Shown here: in pieces, positions 10,532-17,474 of the stretch
Layout: each line of letters begins with the position of its first letter
Numbering within the stretch: position 1 is the first letter of the stretch
Assembly: GCF_006716345.1 (NCBI RefSeq)
Contig: NZ_VFOX01000002.1
Location: 744,001 to 808,000, forward strand
DNA: 64,000 bases
Source: Microbacterium saperdae
Lineage (GTDB): Bacteria > Actinomycetota > Actinomycetes > Actinomycetales > Microbacteriaceae
Reading direction: 5' to 3'
Notes under the pieces: generated by a model
Seen by the model: only the letters and a program-made list of their open reading frames with translations
Told to the model about the DNA's origin: nothing
The model's database searches: none
Made by a program: the position numbers and the translations under genes

Positions 10532-10611
10532 CGGCGCTCCACCCCCTTCGCGATCAGCGAGACGAGGGCGAACAGCGCGAAGGTCAGCGCGAGGTAGATG
10601 ATGTCGAGCAC
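10528..10611 (-). CDS. 27-aa membrane peptide preceding kdpF
   Basis: GTG-initiated mini-ORF reading [11 protein letters not shown], a hydrophobic core, then AKGVERR. It is one predicted membrane helix with a positively charged tail. Its TGA overlaps the kdpF ATG by the same 4-nt ATGA seen throughout this operon, so it is probably translated as the first kdp cistron. Function unknown; it resembles KdpF in size and could be an extra small subunit or a leader peptide. It is too short to be called by most gene finders. Confidence 0.6.
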   Translation of the reverse strand: MLDIIYLALTFALFALVSLIAKGVERR

Positions 10612-10730
10612 GGATCCGATACAACTCCGCTGCGGCCCGGGCGAACCCGATCCTCACGCTTCCCCTACGCCCCGGCGCGCAACGCATGCGGGTTGCTCAC
10701 ACCATCCGCTCTCTCCGGGCCCGTCGGATC

Positions 10731-10736
10731 TATGCT
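10731..10736 (+). promoter_or_regulatory. -10 element (TATGCT) for a leaderless start
   Basis: TATGCT lies 6 nt upstream of the GTG at 10743, as expected for a leaderless actinobacterial transcript. No convincing -35 was seen. Confidence 0.5.
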
Positions 10737-10742
10737 CACGAG

Positions 10743-11921
10743 GTGAGTGCACGGCGGATGAGGCTCGGCGCGGGGACGGCGGTCGTCCTCGTGCTGATCG
10801 TCGTCGCGGCGGTGTGCGTGCTCACCGGGCTGCTCCCCCACGCGGATGCCGGTGCGCTCGGCGCCCGCATCACCCCGGTTCTCGGTTTCGTGGTGGCGAT
10901 CACGATCGTCGCCGAGCTCGCCAGAGACGCGGCCGTGTTCGACGTGCTCGCGCAGCGCCTCGCGCAGTGGGGTCGCGGTCGCGTGATCGCCCTCTGGGCC
11001 TCGGTCGTCGCGCTCGCCGTGGTGAGCACGGTGTTCCTCTCGCTCGACACCACGGCCGTGATCGTGACCCCGGTGGTCGTGGTCCTGGCCCAGAGCATCG
11101 GGGTCTCGCCGCTGCCGTTCGCGCTCGCCACGGTCTGGCTCGCGAACACGGCATCCCTCGCCCTGCCGGTCTCGAACCTCACGAATCTGCTCGCGGCTCC
11201 CGCGATCGGCGACGACCCCGGGGCCTTCCTGGCGCTGAGCTGGGCACCCACGCTGGTGGGTGTGCTGATCCCGGTCGTGATCCTGACGGTCGCCCACCGG
11301 CGCACCCTCTTCGGCACCTACCGCGTTCCCCCCGCCGGAGGTCCGTCGGACCGCGTGCTGTTCTGGGGAGCGACCGGAGTGCTGGTCGTGCTGCTGCCGC
11401 TGCTCACCCTGACGCACGAGGTGTGGATCCCCGCCACGGCCGCAGCCCTCCTCCTGGTCGGGCTCTTCGCCGTCCGACGCAGGCACGTGCTGCGCCCCGC
11501 GCTCGTGCCGTGGCAGGCGATCGGGCTCGCCGCCGCTCTGTTCGTGCTGGTCGAGACCGCACACGCCAACGGCATCCTGGACTTCCTGACGTCTCTGGTG
11601 TCGAGCGGTCATGGCATCGGTGAGATCCTGGGGCTCGCGGCCCTCGGGGCGCTGACAGCCAACGGCGTGAACAATCTGCCGGCGTACCTGATCCTGGAGC
11701 CGGCCGCCGGCGATCCGGTGGCGCTCATGGCGCTGCTGATCGGTGTCAATCTCGGGCCGCTCGTCACGCCATGGGCGTCGCTGGCGACGCTGCTGTGGCA
11801 TCACCGGATCGTCTCGCTCGGCGTCGAGATCCGCTGGGGCCGCTTCATGCTCTGGGGCCTCGTCGTCGCGGTGCCGACGGTCGTCGTCGCCGCTCTCGCC
11901 CTCGCGCTCGTCGCCGGCTGA
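10743..11921 (+). CDS. ArsB/SLC13-type (ion transporter superfamily) permease
   Basis: A 392-aa polytopic membrane protein with about 10-11 hydrophobic segments. The pattern resembles the ArsB/NhaD/CitMHS ion-transporter superfamily: SLDTTAVIVTPVVVVLAQ in the first half and ANGVNNLPAYLILEP plus GVNLGPLVTPWASLATLLW in the second, forming the two inverted transport repeats. Candidate substrates are arsenite, other oxyanions, dicarboxylates or Na+/H+; none can be chosen from sequence. No arsR or arsC is adjacent. The GTG at 10743 (VSARRMRLG) is preferred on -10 spacing; the upstream in-frame ATG at 10686 gives a charged extension without support. Confidence 0.75.
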   Translation: MSARRMRLGAGTAVVLVLIVVAAVCVLTGLLPHADAGALGARITPVLGFVVAITIVAELARDAAVFDVLAQRLAQWGRGRVIALWASVVALAVVSTVFLSLDTTAVIVTPVVVVLAQSIGVSPLPFALATVWLANTASLALPVSNLTNLLAAPAIGDDPGAFLALSWAPTLVGVLIPVVILTVAHRRTLFGTYRVPPAGGPSDRVLFWGATGVLVVLLPLLTLTHEVWIPATAAALLLVGLFAVRRRHVLRPALVPWQAIGLAAALFVLVETAHANGILDFLTSLVSSGHGIGEILGLAALGALTANGVNNLPAYLILEPAAGDPVALMALLIGVNLGPLVTPWASLATLLWHHRIVSLGVEIRWGRFMLWGLVVAVPTVVVAALALALVAG

Positions 11922-11945
11922 TCGGCGTCCCGACCCCGCGAGGGG

Positions 11946-12037
11946 AAGAAAGAAGGGCAGCGGCCCAAGTACTGGGGATACTCGGGGGGATTGACGACAC
12001 AAGTGGGGGCCGTGTCGTGAGCGGGCCGCTGCCCTCC
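11946..12037 (-). ncRNA. candidate structured small RNA with C-rich loops (6C-like?)
   Basis: A 12-bp perfect inverted repeat (GGGCAGCGGCCC at 11955-11966, complement at 12023-12034) closes a region holding two smaller hairpins. One is ACGACAC/GTGTCGT (11994-12000 with 12012-12018); the other is a 5-bp stem around 11967-11982. Read on the minus strand, both loops are C-rich (CCCCC and CCCC) and a CCCCCC linker joins them. The 3' side of the closing stem is followed by TTCTTTCTT, as in a terminator. A possible -10 (TACCGT, complement of 12044-12049) lies about 7 nt before the predicted 5' end. Size and C-rich loops recall the actinobacterial 6C RNA, but I cannot confirm the family. Confidence 0.45.
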
Positions 12038-12128
12038 ACCTCGACGGTACGCAAAGTCCCCCACCGCGTGTGAAATTTCAGTCTCTGATGTGTGGTGGGT
12101 GCGTGCGCGAGCGGCATAGGGTGTGGCC

Positions 12129-12815
12129 GTGGACGATGCCAGCGACTCCCTGCCCATCCGGCCCCGGCAGCTCATCCGGGATCAGGTCTTCGCGACCTTG
12201 GCGGAGGAGATCGTCTCGGGGCGCATGCAGCCACTCGAGGAGATCCGGGATCAGGACCTGCAGGCCGAGTACGGAGTCTCTCGCACACCCATCCGCGAAG
12301 CGCTGACCCGGTTGGCCGAGATCGGTCTGATCGAGGTCAGCACGAACCGCTTCACCCGGGTCGCTCCGGTCGACCTCGCGGCGCAGGCCGATCGCGTCGA
12401 GACGGCCTGCGCGGTGGTCGCCTACTGCGCGCACACGACGATCCCCACGTACAGCGACGGGCAGGTCGACGCCTTGCATGCCCGCATCGATGAGATCCTC
12501 GCGTTCGACCTGACGCTGGCAGGCAGTCGTGAGGTGCGCGGGCACTGGTACGGGCTCTGGGGCTCCGTGGTGATCGCGGCGGGGAATCAGACGATGATCG
12601 ACATCCTCGACGGGCAGCTGGCTCTGCACCTGACGCGCACGATCCCCACCCAGCGCACTCCGCAGGACATCGCCGACTATCTGCGTCGGGCCCTCGGCGA
12701 GCTCCGGGAACTCGTGCACCGGCGAGACGGGGAACGGGCGCGGGTTCTGATCGAGGAGCTGTTCGTGCGGTCATCGATCGAGCCTCTCCGGGCCGCGGCG
12801 GCAGCGACCCCCTAG
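12129..12815 (+). CDS. GntR family transcriptional regulator (FCD type)
   Basis: A 228-aa protein with a GntR winged-helix domain (about residues 15-75, SRTPIREALTRLAEIGLIEV) and an all-helical C-terminal FCD-like ligand domain. I chose GTG 12129 because TAGGGT (12117-12122) ends 6 nt upstream; the GTG at 12123 would abut the -10. The target is not evident. A second GntR gene follows 23 nt downstream. Confidence 0.82.
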   Translation: MDDASDSLPIRPRQLIRDQVFATLAEEIVSGRMQPLEEIRDQDLQAEYGVSRTPIREALTRLAEIGLIEVSTNRFTRVAPVDLAAQADRVETACAVVAYCAHTTIPTYSDGQVDALHARIDEILAFDLTLAGSREVRGHWYGLWGSVVIAAGNQTMIDILDGQLALHLTRTIPTQRTPQDIADYLRRALGELRELVHRRDGERARVLIEELFVRSSIEPLRAAAAATP

Positions 12816-12838
12816 CGGCGGGATGCCAGGATGAGTGC

Positions 12839-13543
12839 ATGACGGATGCCGCGCAGATCGATTCGCTGCAGTCCACGCGCCTCCTGAGCGGCGGAGAGGC
12901 GAGCGCTCCGCTCGTCAGCTCGCGAGCGGATGCGGTGGTCGACACCCTCGCAGCCGCGATCGAAGCCGGCGACCTCCGCCCCGGCGACCCGCTCTCGGTG
13001 TCGGCGTTGACCGAGCGCCTGGGCGTCTCGGCCGCGACGGTGCGCGCCGGGCTCGGCGTGCTCGACGGGATGCATCTGATCGAGCATCGGATGAACCGGG
13101 CCTCGGTCGTGATCACGCCGACGCCCGCGTGGTTCATCGCGGTCGCGTCCGAGTGCTCCGGGCTCTCCGTGAGCGCCGCGGACCTCGGCATCGCGCACGC
13201 CACCGACGCGCAGCTCGCCGAGTTCGTCGAGCGCTCGGCGTACGTCCGGGCGCTCTGGGAGACCGACGAGCACGATCAGATCGTGGGCGCGGAGGGGCTC
13301 TGGGAGCTGATCGATCTGCTCGCGACCTTCTCCCGCAATCACTACCTGCGTGAGCTGCACGCCGCCAAGCGCACGGCGCTGGTGTTCGGCATCCATGCGC
13401 TCAGCAAGCCCCGCAACCCGGCGATGCTGCGCTCGGTGGTCGATGCCCTGGTGCTGGCTGTTCGCTCGCGCGACCGCATCGAGGCGACCGACATCGTCCG
13501 CGACCTCTACATGTTCGTCATCGACGGGGTCGTCGAGCTCTGA
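12839..13543 (+). CDS. GntR family transcriptional regulator, second copy
   Basis: A 234-aa GntR-like protein with an N-terminal winged helix at about residues 30-90 (LRPGDPLSVSALTERLGVSAATVRAGLGVL) and a helical ligand-binding C-terminal half. It is in tandem with the preceding gntR and has similar length but clearly different sequence, suggesting old duplication. CAGGAT (12827-12832) precedes the ATG by 6 nt. It is convergent with the KimA-like permease, which ends 17 nt beyond its stop. Confidence 0.8.
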   Translation: MTDAAQIDSLQSTRLLSGGEASAPLVSSRADAVVDTLAAAIEAGDLRPGDPLSVSALTERLGVSAATVRAGLGVLDGMHLIEHRMNRASVVITPTPAWFIAVASECSGLSVSAADLGIAHATDAQLAEFVERSAYVRALWETDEHDQIVGAEGLWELIDLLATFSRNHYLRELHAAKRTALVFGIHALSKPRNPAMLRSVVDALVLAVRSRDRIEATDIVRDLYMFVIDGVVEL

Positions 13544-13560
13544 CGAGCATCCAGGGCGAC

Positions 13561-15636
13561 TCAGTCCTGCGGCGGACCGGCGGGGCGATGCGCGCGACGG
13601 CCGTTCACGACAACCGGCCGCCCGGCGCGCTCCTGCCCGGGCAGCGGGCGTGAGCGGCGGCCGTAGATCAGCTCCGAGGAATCCAGCAGCCACGGCACCA
13701 GCGTGATCGAGACGCCGTGCACCAGCATGAGCTGGTTCGCGAGGCGCCGCGCGCGCCGGTTGTGCAGGAACGACTCCCACCAGTGGCCGACGATGTACTG
13801 CGGCAGGTAGACCGTCACCACCGAGGATCCGTGCTTCTCCCGGTACTGCTTGATGAACTGCGTGACCGGCTGCGCGAACGAGCGGTACGGCGACTCGACG
13901 ATCACCAGCGGGATCGGCACCAGGTGGTCGGCCCAGTCCTTCTGCAGAGTGGCCGCGTCATCGGAGGCCACCGCGACGTGCACGGCCAGGGTCTTGCCGT
14001 GCTTGGCGGCGATCGCGTAGTCGATGGCCTTCACGACGGGCTTCTGCAGCCGGTTGACGAGCACGATGGCGAGGTCGCCCGTCGCGCCGAACTTCGTGGT
14101 GTCGTCGATCGCGATCTCATGCTCGACGTCGCGGTAGTACCGCTTCACCCCGAGCATCAGGAAGGCCAGGATGGGGATCGCGAAGAACACCAGGTAGGCG
14201 CCGTGCGTGAACTTCGTGATGGTCACGATCAGCAGGACGAGCACGGTCATGACCGCCCCGGTGGAGTTGATGATCAGCCCGATCTTCGCCGAACGGCGAT
14301 CGGATGCCGAAGCGCCGTCGATGCCGGAGCCGGCTGCATCCTCGGCCGGCCCTCGCAGAACCCTGCGCCAGTGCCGCACCATGCCGATCTGTCCGAGCGA
14401 GAACGACACGAAGACGCCGATGATGTAGAGCTGGATCAGGGTCGTCAGTCGCGCCTGGAACACCACCAGCACGATCATCGCGCCGATGCCGAGCAGGATC
14501 ATGCCGTTCGAGAAGACGAGGCGGTCGCCACGGGTGTTCAGGGACTTGGGGGCGTAGCCGTCACGGGCCAGCACCGCGCCCAGCAACGGGAAGCCGTTGA
14601 ACGCCGTGTTCGCCGCGAGCAGCAGCACGCACGCCGTGGCCGCCTGCACGACGAAGAACAGGATGCTGCCGCCGCCGAAGGTCGCGCTCGCGATCTGAGC
14701 CATCAGGCTGGGCTGCGGATTCGTGCAGTCGAAGCCGACGAGGTCACAGGGATTCTCGGCGTAGTGCACGCCGGTGATGAGCGCGAGGGCCGTGAGGCCG
14801 GCGAACAGGCAGGCGGCGATCGATCCCATCAGCACGAGGGTGGACTGCGCGTTGCGCACCTTCGGCGCGCGGAACGCCGGAACACCGTTGGACACGGCCT
14901 CGACACCGGTGAGCGCCGAGCATCCGCTCGAGAAGGCGCGCAGGATGAGCAGGATGACCGCGGCCTGGCTGAGGTTCTCGGCCTGTACCGAGAAGTCGTG
15001 GCTCGATGCGATCGGGGCGTCGCCAAGGAAGGTGCGGATGAGCCCCGTGACGATCATGAAGCCGACGGAGGCGATGAACACGTACGTGGGGATCGCGAAC
15101 ACCAGCGAGGCCTCGCGCACGCCGCGGAGGTTCACGATGATGATCAGGATCACGAAGCCGACCGCGAGCTCGACGCGGAACGGATCGAGGCCGGGAACGG
15201 CGGAGATGATGTTGTCGACGCCCGAGGCGACGGACACGGCGACCGTAAGCACGTAGTCGACGAGCAGTGCGGCGGCCACGATCACGCCGGGGATCTCGCC
15301 CAGGTTCTTCGACGCGACCTCGTAGTCGCCGCCGCCGGAGGGGTACGCCTTGATCAGCTGTCGGTAGCTGAGCACGACCACGATCAGCAGCACCACGACG
15401 GCCGCGGCGACCAGCGGGGTGAACGACAGGAAGGTCAGGCCGCCGATCAGCAGGATCATCACGAGCTCCTGCGGCGCGTAGGCCACCGAGCTCAGCGCGT
15501 CGGATGCGAAGATCGGCAACGCCATCCGCTTGGGGAGGAGCTGGTCGTCGACCTGCTCGCTCGTGAGCGGGTCTCCGATCAGGATGCGCTTGGCGAGAGG
15601 AGGCGCATCCGGGCTGTCGCGGTTTTCATCTGACAC
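13561..15636 (-). CDS. APC-superfamily permease, KimA-like potassium importer
   Basis: A 691-aa protein with about 12 membrane helices and a cytoplasmic C-terminal domain. The N-terminus (LAKRILIGDPLTSEQ, PIFASDALSSVAYAPQE) and motifs AYPSGGGDYEVASKNLG, LVDYVLTVAVSVASG and AFSSGCSALTGVEA(I/V)SN closely follow Bacillus KimA (YdaO), a K+/H+ symporter. The C-terminal part (KAIDYAIAAKHGKTLAVHVA) corresponds to the nucleotide-binding-like cytoplasmic domain. The K+ role is by homology; nearby kdp genes fit. GTG 15636 is chosen because TAGTGT lies 8 nt upstream; ATG 15666 and GTG 15672 are alternatives. Paired direct repeats lie just upstream. Confidence 0.8.
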   Translation of the reverse strand: MSDENRDSPDAPPLAKRILIGDPLTSEQVDDQLLPKRMALPIFASDALSSVAYAPQELVMILLIGGLTFLSFTPLVAAAVVVLLIVVVLSYRQLIKAYPSGGGDYEVASKNLGEIPGVIVAAALLVDYVLTVAVSVASGVDNIISAVPGLDPFRVELAVGFVILIIIVNLRGVREASLVFAIPTYVFIASVGFMIVTGLIRTFLGDAPIASSHDFSVQAENLSQAAVILLILRAFSSGCSALTGVEAVSNGVPAFRAPKVRNAQSTLVLMGSIAACLFAGLTALALITGVHYAENPCDLVGFDCTNPQPSLMAQIASATFGGGSILFFVVQAATACVLLLAANTAFNGFPLLGAVLARDGYAPKSLNTRGDRLVFSNGMILLGIGAMIVLVVFQARLTTLIQLYIIGVFVSFSLGQIGMVRHWRRVLRGPAEDAAGSGIDGASASDRRSAKIGLIINSTGAVMTVLVLLIVTITKFTHGAYLVFFAIPILAFLMLGVKRYYRDVEHEIAIDDTTKFGATGDLAIVLVNRLQKPVVKAIDYAIAAKHGKTLAVHVAVASDDAATLQKDWADHLVPIPLVIVESPYRSFAQPVTQFIKQYREKHGSSVVTVYLPQYIVGHWWESFLHNRRARRLANQLMLVHGVSITLVPWLLDSSELIYGRRSRPLPGQERAGRPVVVNGRRAHRPAGPPQD

Positions 15637-15677
15637 GTCCGGCGACACTACGCCCGCCGATGGCATCCTCACAAGAT

Positions 15678-15729
15678 CCTCACGGAATCCCTACGGGCGG
15701 CTCGGTGTCCCTCACGGAATCCTTACGGG
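15678..15729. repeat. paired 20-bp direct repeats upstream of the KimA-like gene
   Basis: CCTCACGGAATCCCTACGGG (15678-15697) and CCTCACGGAATCCTTACGGG (15710-15729) are direct repeats 32 bp apart, about three helical turns, differing at one base. They lie upstream of the minus-strand permease, and a partial third copy (CCTCAC) lies at 15667-15672. Possible regulator-binding sites. Confidence 0.6.
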
Positions 15730-15747
15730 TGCTTCCGGACGCGGATC

Positions 15748-16105
15748 TCACCCACCGTGAGGGCGCGGCATGTACCACTCCGTGAATTCCGATGCTCGTC
15801 CGTCCGCTGCGAGTCGCACGACCCAGAGGTTGAGGTAATCCCGCTCGGACGGGTACTGCGTGCGGCCCTGAACCACGACGAAACCGTCGTGCTCGTGCAG
15901 GATGAACCACTCGAAGCTCCACGTGCCGGGGTCGTCGAGATCGTCGAGCCAGCCGGCGACGATCGCCTCGCGCCCGATCCGAGGCTCAGAATCCGGACTC
16001 GTGAGGTAGCGGGCGTCATCGCTGAAGAGTGCGCCGATCTCCTCCGGATCATTCGACTTCCATGCGGCGACGTATGCGTCGACCCATCTCGACCGCGTTC
16101 GTCAT
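15748..16105 (-). pseudogene. NTF2/SnoaL-like small protein, frameshifted at the N-terminus
   Basis: The minus strand encodes about 115 residues of an NTF2-like fold protein: WVDAYVAAWKSNDPEEIGALF, then REAIVAGWLDDLDDPGTW, ending EFTEWYMPRPHGG at 15748. This frame has no start codon before an upstream TGA. The plausible start MTNAVE (ATG 16105) is out of frame by one base, between about 16086 and 16104. Joining the two gives a normal-length member of a family common in actinobacteria. Either a small indel has broken the gene or there is a sequencing error. Function unknown. Confidence 0.65.
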
Positions 16106-16212
16106 GTGCTCTGTTGTAGCCGCGACGGGCGGTCACGTCAACGTCGGAGCGGATCGTGGCCCCATCGGGAATCCACAGCGATTTCCGATCACGAACGCGT
16201 AACGTCGGACGT

Positions 16213-16911
16213 ATGACGACCCTTCAGGTCACCGAAGACTCCATCCGCAAGACGCGCGAACTGCGCGACGAGTTCCAGCGCTTCCTGCGTGAATACGAGT
16301 TCGGGATGCGGGAGGTCGAGACGAAGATCTCGATCCTCCGCGACGAGTTCACGCACCACCACGCGTACAACCCGATCGAGCACGTGAAGAGCCGGCTCAA
16401 GACTCCCGACAGCATCGTCGAGAAGATCGCCCGCAAGGGCATCGAGGAGCCGGACTTCGAGCGCATCCGCGCCGAGATCACCGACATCGCCGGTGTGCGG
16501 GTGACCTGCAGCTTCGTGGCCGACGTGTACCGGCTGTTCGATCTGCTCACCGCGCAGGACGACATCACCGTGCGCACCGTCAAGGACTACATCGCGACGC
16601 CGAAGGACAACGGCTACAAGAGCCTGCACGCGATCATCGAGGTGCCGGTGTTCCTGTCGACCGGTGCGCTGTCGGTGCCGGTCGAGGTGCAGTTCCGCAC
16701 GATCGCCATGGACTTCTGGGCCAGCCTGGAACACAAGATCTACTACAAGTTCTCGAACCAGGTGCCGTCGCACCTCGTCGAGAGCCTGACGGATGCCGCG
16801 GATGCGGCCGCCGAGCTCGACAGCCGCATGGAGCGCCTCCACCGCGAGGCGCACGGCGTGCCGCAGCGGCAGCTCGCGCCTCCGCCCCCACCGCGCATCG
16901 TCCCGGTCTGA
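16213..16911 (+). CDS. small alarmone (p)ppGpp synthetase, RelA/SpoT domain
   Basis: A 232-aa protein consisting of a RelA/SpoT synthetase domain without hydrolase or TGS/ACT domains. Motifs are DIAGVRVTCSFVADVYRLFDLL, YIATPKDNGYKSLHAI (the G-loop region) and PVEVQFRTIAMDFWASLEHKIYYK, typical of RelQ/YjbM-type enzymes that pyrophosphorylate GTP or GDP. The C-terminal tail is Pro-rich. ATG 16213 follows TAACGT (16200-16205) by 7 nt, a leaderless start. Confidence 0.9.
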   Translation: MTTLQVTEDSIRKTRELRDEFQRFLREYEFGMREVETKISILRDEFTHHHAYNPIEHVKSRLKTPDSIVEKIARKGIEEPDFERIRAEITDIAGVRVTCSFVADVYRLFDLLTAQDDITVRTVKDYIATPKDNGYKSLHAIIEVPVFLSTGALSVPVEVQFRTIAMDFWASLEHKIYYKFSNQVPSHLVESLTDAADAAAELDSRMERLHREAHGVPQRQLAPPPPPRIVPV

Positions 16912-16948
16912 CCCCGGCCGCGCGGCGGCGGTCCGCAGCGCTCTCGCG

Positions 16949-17029
16949 CCATAACTCCGGAGAATTCGAACCGTGTCGGCGCACAGAGTGCCTGGCCGCC
17001 CGTACTCGCCCGAATCTCCGGAGTTATGG
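16949..17029. repeat. intergenic inverted repeat, family A copy 1
   Basis: Arms CCATAACTCCGGAGA (16949-16963) and TCTCCGGAGTTATGG (17015-17029) are exact complements, extended by near-complementary bases around GAATTCG/CGAA, with about 40 bp of unrelated sequence inside. Related copies occur at 30808-30889, 46892-46973 and 57719-57802. Confidence 0.8.
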
Positions 17030-17090
17030 AGCGCGCCGCGCGGAGCCGACCGATGTTGCGAGGCCGCTGCAGCCCTGGGAGCATCGGCAG

Positions 17091-17378
17091 GTGGTGAGAA
17101 TGCAGGAGGCCGTGTCCGTGGACGCCGAGCACGATGTCGGCGAACGCGTTGACGTCGGCGAACTCGCGGGGGTCGACCGCGGACGGCAGATCTGCGAGTG
17201 CGACCACGGCGATGACGAGGGCTACCAGCCGTGCGGACGCACGGCGAAGTGGCGCGTGACGGTCGACTGCGTGTGCGGGGAAGGCCACCCGCGCCGGGTC
17301 GAGATCCTGTGCTCCCGGTGCATGCGCACGCTGCGTCAGATCCAGGGCCGCGAGGCCATCACCGTGCGTCGCCTCTGA
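17091..17378 (+). CDS. small cysteine-rich hypothetical protein
   Basis: Up to 95 aa. The last 40 residues look like a small metal-binding module: ICECDHG, then YQPCGRTAKWRVTVDCVCG, then EILCSRCMRTLRQIQG, with eight Cys including a C-x2-C pair, so a zinc ribbon is likely. The N-terminal half is less convincing and the start is uncertain (GTG 17091, GTG 17094 or ATG 17100, with further in-frame GTGs). It lies between a family A repeat and the molybdoenzyme gene. Function unknown. Confidence 0.5.
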   Translation: MVRMQEAVSVDAEHDVGERVDVGELAGVDRGRQICECDHGDDEGYQPCGRTAKWRVTVDCVCGEGHPRRVEILCSRCMRTLRQIQGREAITVRRL

Positions 17379-17474
17379 TCCGACGCGCCGACCGCCGCGG
17401 TCCGTCACATCCGATCGCGCGTCGGCTCCGAACAATCCTGGACCACACCGGTGACGGTGGAACAGGAGACGATC

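Noticed and set aside
10686..10742. Upstream ATG extension of the permease at 10743
   Set aside because: It adds 19 charged residues that overlap the promoter-like TATGCT; GTG 10743 is better placed.
15637..15760. c-di-AMP (ydaO) riboswitch before the KimA-like gene
   Set aside because: The leader is too short and none of the riboswitch core is visible; only direct repeats are present.
15748..15830. A second frameshift at the C-terminus of the NTF2-like gene
   Set aside because: Careful re-reading of 15790-15815 gives an unbroken LAADGRASEFTEWYM ending, so only the N-terminal break stands.
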